Shown here piece by piece: positions 5,061 to 10,630 of a stretch of DNA of 10,630 nt; positions within the stretch are counted from its first letter, which is position 1, and each line of letters opens with the position of its first letter. Made by a program: the position numbers and the translations under genes. This DNA comes from CAMLDH01 sp966250375 (GTDB taxonomy: Bacteria; Pseudomonadota; Gammaproteobacteria; Burkholderiales; Burkholderiaceae_D), in NCBI GenBank assembly GCA_966250375.1, contig CBINHE010000122.1:1-10630 (forward strand), read 5' to 3'. Under the pieces are notes generated by a model, which worked only from the letters and a program-made list of their open reading frames with translations, did no database searches and was not told the origin of the DNA.

Positions 5061-7931
5061 TTATTCCAGCAACTGCGCCAGATGCAGTATGTGCATGTCG
5101 CCGCGCTCGGTGGCCGCGTCTCCTGCAAAGGCGCAACGGCTTGGCGTTTGACGATGCAGCCACGTTTTCGCCACTGCGCGGATTTCGATTGCCGTGCATT
5201 GCAATACGCTCGCACGAAATTGATTGCGCATCTGGTCGGTGATGCCGATGCGCTTGCGTGACCAGGATTGCATGGCTTGCCTATAGGGTGGCTGAGGTTT
5301 GTCCAAATCCCGTATCACGCAAATAATCGCCTCTTCAATACTTTCCTGCGTCATGTCCGCTGTAAGCACCGAGGTAATCGCAGCGTCAAAATCGGCATAG
5401 GTGCCGAGCAGGCGCGGATCGCGATTGGATATCATCCGCAAAATTCCGGTTACGGCATCGTACGATGTTCCAGCGCCGTAGGCGCCGCCTTCTTCGCGTA
5501 TGGCCCGGTGCAATACTTCATTGGTCAGCCACTCTGCCAGCACCGCACAGGCGGCGGCGTCGGGATGCCCGAGCTTGGGCGCAGGCCATGCCGCATAACA
5601 GTGATTGACCTGCGCAGCAGCGTGCAGCACGGTATTGGCAAGCGGATCCATGACGAAGGCTTCCGGCTCTGCCAAGGTGCGCGGCGTACGATGGATGGCC
5701 GGCGCCAGCAAGTCAGACAAAGCGGATGCCGAAGGCGCTTCTGCCGCGACAATAACGTATGCCGGGCTGGCGGTGATTTTCGCGTGTAATGCCGCTAGTT
5801 TCTCCGCAATTTCCTGCATGCCGCTTTCGTCCTGTATCTGCCGCCGCAGCAAGCGATAGAAGGGAAGTCCTGCCGCGCCTTCCATCACGTTCTTGAAGCG
5901 TTCATGCATCGACAGCGCGGCCGTCGCGCATAGCGATGCATAGGTTTCTCCTTTTACCGCCAGTTCGCCATGCACATCCTGCACGTGACTGTCGATCAGG
6001 AATGCCATGCGCTCATACTCGTCGAAGCGGGGTGCCGCAATCGATTGCAAGAGAGCCGTCGCGAGATTATGCTGCTCATCCTGCAGCCCCTTGGCAGAGA
6101 ATTCCACAAGGATTTGCAGCGGCATTCCCACAGCCAGCGACTGGCTGGCGGCGACATCGATGTTGAAGTCCGGCACCATCTCCTGGCGCCACGCGCTGCT
6201 TGCTTCATATCCCATCTCGGCCACGCCTAGTTGCGGCACCAATCCTGCATAGAGATTCAACCAGGGCCATTCTTGCGCGCTGAAGTCGGAGATGTCATAC
6301 AAGACGGATGCATAGGCAATGCCGTTGGTGGCGACCTCCAGCACAACGGCTTTCTCATCTTCAGCCGGCACCGGGAAACTCGGTTTCGCCAAGCGCGCAA
6401 CGGCGGACGGGAAAATGCGAGGGAGCACATCCTTATCGACGATTTTTCTTTGCTGTGCCAGCAAGTCTGCCGATTCCTGCACGATGCGCGCACGTTCGTC
6501 CGCAGACAGGCCGGTAGCCAACTCCGCCAAACGGCGCTCTTCGAGCATCGCGCGCTGCGCAGCAAACCCCGCATCGGCATATACCGTTGATTCGAGGCGG
6601 GCCGGGGAGTCGATCAATGCCTTGACCATGTCCTTGAAAAACTGCGGATCCTGAATATCCTCATCCAGTTGCTGCAGGAATGGCTCGACGTCGAACGCCT
6701 CGACAATATCGCCGCCCATCATGGCTACCGGCAGCGCCGAGAGCAGCAGGTGCAGTCCATACGGAACGTCGCCGCCATTGATTTCGCGCTGATCAAAACG
6801 AATATTGCGCAGTGCGGCCTTCAGCATGGAGATCGGTACGCCGGTTTTTGACGCTTGCTCCAGCGCGGACCAGATGTGTTTTTTCGCCTTGGCCAGTGCA
6901 TTTTTTTTCAATCCCTCCATGCCTACGTGCAAGACCATTTGCCGGGCACCGGAATCTAGATGATTGAAGGATGAGGGATAACCAAAGCCGGCCGATTCCA
7001 TGGCGCGCATGAGGGGCGACGAACTGTCGCCCAGCAAGCCTGCTTCCAGCAAACTGGCGCGAAAAAAGGACGGAAGATCGACCGCTTCTCCCAGCAGCCA
7101 AGAGAACTGAAACCCGTATTCGTTTTCCTTGCCTTCCTGCGCCGGCGTGAGAATGTGCGCGGTGCGCGGCGCAGTCCATGGGGTTGCCAAGTCCGGCCGA
7201 ATTCTGGGGAGGCGTCCCGGCAAGCGCGCCAGCACTTGCTCCTCAATCATGCCTTGCACTGCCGCCACATCTACGCGTCCGGACGTCATGAAAACCGCCT
7301 GCGAGGGATGATAGTGACTGGCATGAAAGGCTTTCAGATCCGCATAAGTCAGACCGGGTATCTCCAACGGATCGCCGCCGGATTCCACGGCATAAGTGGT
7401 GCCTTGGAAAAGCTGTTGACTGATGCCGTGATCAAGCGCGCGCAGAGGATCGGCAAAGGCATCTTTCATTTCGTTTAGCACTACGCCTTGCAACGACAAC
7501 TTGTTTTGGGCCCACACCAGGCGCCAGCCTTCCTGTTGAAAATCGCAGTAATCCAGAGTCGGAAAAAAAGTGGCATCCAGATAGACGCCAAGCAAGTTAA
7601 AAAAATCCGTTTTGTCCTGGCTTGCGAATGGATAGACGGTGCGATCCGGATAAGTGAACGCATTCATGAAGGTGGCCATTGAGCGCTTGGCCATGGTAAA
7701 AAACGGATCTCTAACCGGATAGCGTACCGACCCGCACAGCGTCATATGTTCGAGAATATGGGCACGGCCGTCGCTTGACTGGGGAATGGTGGGGAAGGCA
7801 ACGAGAAACGCCATCTCGGTATCATCGGTTTGCACATGGATATGGCAGGCGCCAGAGTCGGGATCCTCATATTCTTCAATGACGGCATGGAGCTCGGGAA
7901 CTGGATGGACACGTTTTTTATGGAAAGGCAT
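5061..7931 (-). CDS. M16C family zinc metalloprotease (presequence protease/PreP-like)
   Basis: This is a large peptidasome of the insulinase superfamily, which degrades short unfolded peptides in a closed chamber. The inverted zinc motif HILEH is at residues 58-62 (His58, Glu61, His62). The distal zinc ligand is Glu154 in VVLNEMKDAF. The C-terminal half supplies the Arg812/Tyr818 pair in REEGGAY, as in M16 enzymes with two fused halves. Strong PreP signatures include RYPVRDPFFTMAKRS, TFMNAFTYPDRTVYPF, LLGVYLDATFFPTLD and SGGDPLEIPGLTY. The length of 956 aa is normal for the family. All catalytic residues are intact. No signal peptide is seen, so it acts in the cytoplasm. I chose the ATG giving MPFHKKR because relatives begin similarly; an in-frame GTG lies 36 nt upstream (7967), and neither has a clear ribosome site. 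It is transcribed away from the hrp-box gene and towards the DUF4239 gene. Confidence 0.93.
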   Translation of the reverse strand: MPFHKKRVHPVPELHAVIEEYEDPDSGACHIHVQTDDTEMAFLVAFPTIPQSSDGRAHILEHMTLCGSVRYPVRDPFFTMAKRSMATFMNAFTYPDRTVYPFASQDKTDFFNLLGVYLDATFFPTLDYCDFQQEGWRLVWAQNKLSLQGVVLNEMKDAFADPLRALDHGISQQLFQGTTYAVESGGDPLEIPGLTYADLKAFHASHYHPSQAVFMTSGRVDVAAVQGMIEEQVLARLPGRLPRIRPDLATPWTAPRTAHILTPAQEGKENEYGFQFSWLLGEAVDLPSFFRASLLEAGLLGDSSSPLMRAMESAGFGYPSSFNHLDSGARQMVLHVGMEGLKKNALAKAKKHIWSALEQASKTGVPISMLKAALRNIRFDQREINGGDVPYGLHLLLSALPVAMMGGDIVEAFDVEPFLQQLDEDIQDPQFFKDMVKALIDSPARLESTVYADAGFAAQRAMLEERRLAELATGLSADERARIVQESADLLAQQRKIVDKDVLPRIFPSAVARLAKPSFPVPAEDEKAVVLEVATNGIAYASVLYDISDFSAQEWPWLNLYAGLVPQLGVAEMGYEASSAWRQEMVPDFNIDVAASQSLAVGMPLQILVEFSAKGLQDEQHNLATALLQSIAAPRFDEYERMAFLIDSHVQDVHGELAVKGETYASLCATAALSMHERFKNVMEGAAGLPFYRLLRRQIQDESGMQEIAEKLAALHAKITASPAYVIVAAEAPSASALSDLLAPAIHRTPRTLAEPEAFVMDPLANTVLHAAAQVNHCYAAWPAPKLGHPDAAACAVLAEWLTNEVLHRAIREEGGAYGAGTSYDAVTGILRMISNRDPRLLGTYADFDAAITSVLTADMTQESIEEAIICVIRDLDKPQPPYRQAMQSWSRKRIGITDQMRNQFRASVLQCTAIEIRAVAKTWLHRQTPSRCAFAGDAATERGDMHILHLAQLLE

Positions 7932-8112
7932 TGCGTGGTTGTAAATATTTAACTGCGAGGGAAACACAGGCTTTGCGGAAAGAACTCTTGGAAAGTCCAG
8001 ACATGGCGCAAATCCCGCGCCATTACAGGAATAGGAGAGAAGCTATCCACTATACGTCATCAGATAATCAGCAGGCGTTTCACGACCCAAAAAATTCAAC
8101 AATGCTGACCTC

Positions 8113-8147
8113 TTTAACTTTTCTTTAGCGTTCGATCAAAAGTTAAA
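8113..8147. repeat. Perfect 10-bp inverted repeat upstream of the hrp promoter
   Basis: TTTAACTTTT (8113-8122) is repeated inverted as AAAAGTTAAA (8138-8147) with a 15-nt spacer. The arms are nearly pure A/T, making a weak hairpin with no T-run after it, so a protein-binding site is more likely than a terminator. It lies about 130 nt upstream of the hrp box. AT-rich DNA makes some such repeats expected by chance. Confidence 0.4.
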
Positions 8148-8255
8148 TCAGCGCCGATCCTTTTCGTTCTGGTCAAGCATGGCCAATTTTTGCTGGCGCG
8201 CTAAGGACGCCCTTGCATTGCGCACCAGCCGAATTTTCGGAACCACGTCTCTTTT

Positions 8256-8276
8256 CAATAAATCATGAATTTATTG
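8256..8276. repeat. 8-bp inverted repeat abutting the hrp box
   Basis: CAATAAAT (8256-8263) and ATTTATTG (8269-8276) form a perfect inverted repeat with a 5-nt centre CATGA. Its last G is the first base of the hrp-box GGAACC. A protein bound here would touch the upstream edge of the sigma-factor site, so a modulating regulator site is possible (inference). Confidence 0.45.
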
Positions 8277-8303
8277 GAACCTACCGGTTGTAATTGCCAC
8301 TTA
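8276..8303 (+). promoter_or_regulatory. hrp box (HrpL-dependent promoter)
   Basis: GGAACC (8276-8281), 15 nt, then CCAC (8297-8300) and TTA (8301-8303) match every fixed base of the published hrp-box consensus GGAACC-N15/16-CCACNNA. That consensus is recognised by the ECF sigma factor HrpL in Pseudomonas syringae, Erwinia-type and related group I hrp systems. Transcription should start a few nt downstream, near 8308-8312, leaving a 5' leader of roughly 30-35 nt before the ATG at 8343. Position, orientation and spacing all fit the gene that follows. No other full match was seen in the window. Confidence 0.82.
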
Positions 8304-8333
8304 TCAAGTCAAATGGCGCATAAGTTTTTGCAT

Positions 8334-8339
8334 AGGAGA
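8334..8339 (+). promoter_or_regulatory. Ribosome binding site of the effector candidate
   Basis: AGGAGA lies three bases before the ATG at 8343 (AGGAG core with a 4-nt gap). It is a strong, slightly close Shine-Dalgarno that fixes the start codon of the long frame. Confidence 0.75.
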
Positions 8340-8342
8340 AAC

Positions 8343-10630
8343 ATGTTTCCGTCTACACAATTCCATGGCAATAGGCAATTACCAGCATTGGAAGTCCCTT
8401 CCTCCTCTACAGTTCAAACTCATGCCCCGTCCAAAAAGAACTACCTTGTCTCGCCAGACACGATTTTTAATTCCTCATCCCTCGAAAAGCTTTTTTCAGG
8501 AGAACAATTATTTTTTAACAATGGAAGATTAAGAGCATCTTATGATTGCGCCGACGATGTCATTCGTTTATGCAGCGATCACCCGAAATACGGCAAGTAT
8601 TCCAATGTTGAAAGTGTGTGGCTAACCAAAGAAAATCCTTTGGCAGAAGTAAAGCGCGATACTTTGCAATTGCTGATAAAAGAAAATCTCTTTCTACCAG
8701 AGCTACCAGAAGCGAAAAAACTTTCCTCACAGGCACCAGCCCAACTTGCTGCCGGGTCGAGCGTCCTGTCTGGTGGCAACTCCTCGTCGCGTTTCTTGAA
8801 AACCGCTCCTGCGAGGGCCACCGCCTTCACCAATAATGTGATTTTGACGCACCTCAAATTCTTCCTCCTGGTTGCCCAGATATCAGACACGGGCGAGCGT
8901 TCGAAGGAGATGGCTATCGCCGCGAAGAACCTGAATGACGGTATAGCCTTACTGCGCAATTCGATCGAGGGAACGGGCTTGATGGCCTCGCTTGAATCCA
9001 TTAAGCGTGCATGTGACTTTTTCTGCAAAGCGCCGCCCTGCGAGCAAGTGGATATCAGGGCAGCGATGTCTGGCATGCTGGACACGAAGGCAAGAAGGGC
9101 CCAAAAGCCCTCAGTGGCTACCCAAGAACTTGTCGAGTGGTGCCGACAGGGCGTTGCCATTATCCAATCGCTCTACGACATTGTGGATCATGCCCATGAG
9201 ATACCGGATCTGCCACCTGCCATGGCATCCAAAGTGATGGAGCTTTGCAATGTTGGCTTGCATCAGCTGGCAACCGGACTGTGTGAGAACGCGGACCAGC
9301 TAGACAAGCTGATCCGTATACAGAGAGAAGCCCTCGGTCGCATAAATCAGCTGTGGCAATCGAAGCTGGACAAGAGCCTGTCACCCAAGCTGTCACTAGA
9401 AGCACTGTCTTCAACGGAGCGCTCTCATTCGAACGCAATCCACTTAACAAAGGAAGTTTCCGACTTTGCCACGCTGATCGAGTATGTAGTGGATCCATTC
9501 GGCGAAAGACGTGTTTGTAACGCGACAAGTGAATGCTTGACGAATGCTGTTTTAAAAAGCAACTTGCTCAGAATGGCTGGAAGCCGACTTGCTTTGAACG
9601 CGCACCTGGATCGACTCAAGCTCATTGCAGCTGCAGCAAGCACCTTTCGAGATCCGATGATGAAAGAACTGGTCTCGGTAGCTGGCCAAGCCAAGCATGT
9701 TCAATCAGGCATCGAAGACTTTATTGGCAAACGGTCGATAGATGCTACTAAGGGCGTGAAGTTCAGGCTCCTTGAACACCTAAGCTGGCAGTGCCACGAC
9801 ATCGGAGTCAACCTCAGGCATATGAGCTCGCAGCTGTCAGCCAGCACAGCCTTGCAATGGAACGCCTCCGCGATCGACGCACTGAGAAACACTGCGGATG
9901 CCTTCGGCGCAGTCAAGGTGGTTGTCCAAGACTACATGGGAAATATTCCGGGCAAGGAAGCGCTGAGCCTTGAAGAGGAACAGCATCTCGATAGCCTGAA
10001 GACCGAGTTCTTCAAATCCTATGTTGAGGAGCCGGAAGCCACAGGCGATCTGGCCGGTCTCGCCATATCTGCGGCCTCTGCAGGTGCCAGCACTGAAGCG
10101 CGCCCTGCGAAGCAAGCTGCATCCCCCTCCTTGGCCTGGATTGAGGACACACCTTTGTCGTCGGCGGGAACTGCCAAGCCAAGACGCCAGCGTAAAGGAA
10201 AGGCCAAGACGGCGTCCAAGGTTAAATCGACGCCCGCGGCTTCGGACATGCAGAAAACGACGCTGCAGCGCGCGCATGAGCGTCTTGCCGAGGCAGTAAA
10301 TCACCTTCCGAATCTTAAGAACAATGCGCTCGGCTACGCACAAATCCAGCTCGACAAAGCGCGCCACGTAGTGGAACATCCTGGGGATAATCCGGTCATC
10401 GTGGCAAGGGTGAAAAGCTACGTGGCGCGAGCATGCGACACGCTTGAACGAAGCGCATTGGCTATTAGCGAGCAGCTGCGGCACCTTCGCGAAGCAAAAG
10501 ACAAGATCCAGGAATTGGAACCAGAGTCAGCGACAAAGGCGGATCTGATGCGCAATGCGTCCTCGCAAGAAGAGGACTGGCTAGCGCAGATCGATGCCCG
10601 CCGCACGCGAGGGCAGGAGCTGCATGCTGA
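8343..10630 (+). CDS. Putative HrpL-regulated type III secreted effector, unassigned family, 3' truncated by window
   Basis: I translated this frame codon by codon: 762 codons without a stop, running off the window edge, so the C-terminus is missing. It starts behind a full hrp box and an AGGAGA ribosome site. Residues 1-50 contain nine serines, Pro at position 3 and no Asp/Glu before Glu17, the composition described for HrpL-regulated type III substrates. No Sec signal or membrane segment is seen. Residues ~150-560 are predicted helical, rich in Leu, Ala, Ser and Gln with many heptad-like stretches. Residues ~565-635 are an Ala/Ser/Thr-rich linker with WIEDTPLSSAG (599-609) and a basic cluster PRRQRKGKAK (613-622). 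From ~638 a second helical region follows. GC rises from about 41% (8341-8700) to about 55% (8701-8940) by hand count. I do not recognise the family and see no catalytic motif. A type III helper or harpin-like protein is an alternative; its length and cysteines argue against a harpin. Confidence 0.72.
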   Translation, partial: MFPSTQFHGNRQLPALEVPSSSTVQTHAPSKKNYLVSPDTIFNSSSLEKLFSGEQLFFNNGRLRASYDCADDVIRLCSDHPKYGKYSNVESVWLTKENPLAEVKRDTLQLLIKENLFLPELPEAKKLSSQAPAQLAAGSSVLSGGNSSSRFLKTAPARATAFTNNVILTHLKFFLLVAQISDTGERSKEMAIAAKNLNDGIALLRNSIEGTGLMASLESIKRACDFFCKAPPCEQVDIRAAMSGMLDTKARRAQKPSVATQELVEWCRQGVAIIQSLYDIVDHAHEIPDLPPAMASKVMELCNVGLHQLATGLCENADQLDKLIRIQREALGRINQLWQSKLDKSLSPKLSLEALSSTERSHSNAIHLTKEVSDFATLIEYVVDPFGERRVCNATSECLTNAVLKSNLLRMAGSRLALNAHLDRLKLIAAAASTFRDPMMKELVSVAGQAKHVQSGIEDFIGKRSIDATKGVKFRLLEHLSWQCHDIGVNLRHMSSQLSASTALQWNASAIDALRNTADAFGAVKVVVQDYMGNIPGKEALSLEEEQHLDSLKTEFFKSYVEEPEATGDLAGLAISAASAGASTEARPAKQAASPSLAWIEDTPLSSAGTAKPRRQRKGKAKTASKVKSTPAASDMQKTTLQRAHERLAEAVNHLPNLKNNALGYAQIQLDKARHVVEHPGDNPVIVARVKSYVARACDTLERSALAISEQLRHLREAKDKIQELEPESATKADLMRNASSQEEDWLAQIDARRTRGQELHA

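Larger units (their letters stand above)
7932..8342. other. Divergent intergenic region between the protease and the effector candidate
   Basis: This AT-rich stretch must hold the promoter of the minus-strand protease and that of the plus-strand effector candidate. For the latter I see a full hrp box (8276-8303) and two perfect inverted repeats upstream of it. For the protease I could not find a -35/-10 pair with acceptable spacing. A 65-codon open frame at 7931-8128 on the + strand lacks a ribosome site and family resemblance, and overlaps the protease start, so I do not call it. Confidence 0.6.

Noticed and set aside
8239..8244. A second GGAACC upstream of the effector candidate
   Set aside because: No CCAC occurs 15-16 nt downstream of it, so it is not a hrp box. 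The full match is at 8276-8303.
8579..9160. 193-codon open frame on the minus strand (and a similar 215-codon one at 9837-10484)
   Set aside because: Both lie opposite the 762-codon plus-strand frame, which has a promoter and ribosome site. They lack starts with ribosome sites and recognisable sequence, so they are antisense shadows.

Overview
The window looks like chromosomal DNA of a Gram-negative proteobacterium. A plant- or host-associated betaproteobacterium (Oxalobacteraceae/Burkholderiales type, such as Herbaspirillum or Collimonas relatives) fits best. The grounds are a YadG/YadH-type ABC exporter pair, a DUF2239/GIY-YIG-like/MarR cluster, a PreP-like M16C protease, and a HrpL-type (ECF sigma) promoter in front of a large protein with a type III secretion-like N-terminus. 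The taxonomic placement is inference from gene content and GC, not from a marker gene.

Layout. Positions 1-521 hold no supportable gene, only a strong intrinsic terminator (194-233) for something left of the window. A two-gene ABC-2 exporter operon follows: ATPase 522-1448 and permease 1445-2206, overlapping by 4 nt. A 308-nt gap carries a sigma70-like promoter embedded in a perfect 12-bp inverted repeat (2457-2497). It drives three genes: DUF2239 protein (2515-3156), a degenerate GIY-YIG-domain protein (3225-3590) and a short MarR-like winged-helix protein (3587-3946). The repeat is a natural candidate for the MarR protein's own operator.

A convergent gap (3947-4250) contains two hairpins. 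On the minus strand lie an M16C metalloprotease (7931 down to 5061) and, 27 nt further on, a four-helix DUF4239 membrane protein (5033 down to 4251), probably co-transcribed.

The right end is the most distinctive part. At 8276-8303 there is a full consensus hrp box (GGAACC-N15-CCACTTA). It sits 39 nt upstream of a Shine-Dalgarno and an ATG at 8343, which opens a frame that stays open for 762 codons to the window edge. The first 50 residues have the composition of a type III secretion signal. The first ~120 codons are AT-rich (about 41% GC by hand count against about 55% just after), and an Ala/Ser-rich linker holds a basic, NLS-like cluster. I read this as a HrpL-regulated type III effector candidate that I cannot assign to a known family. 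Two further perfect inverted repeats lie in its promoter region, one abutting the hrp box. No hrp/hrc apparatus genes or chaperone are visible in the window.
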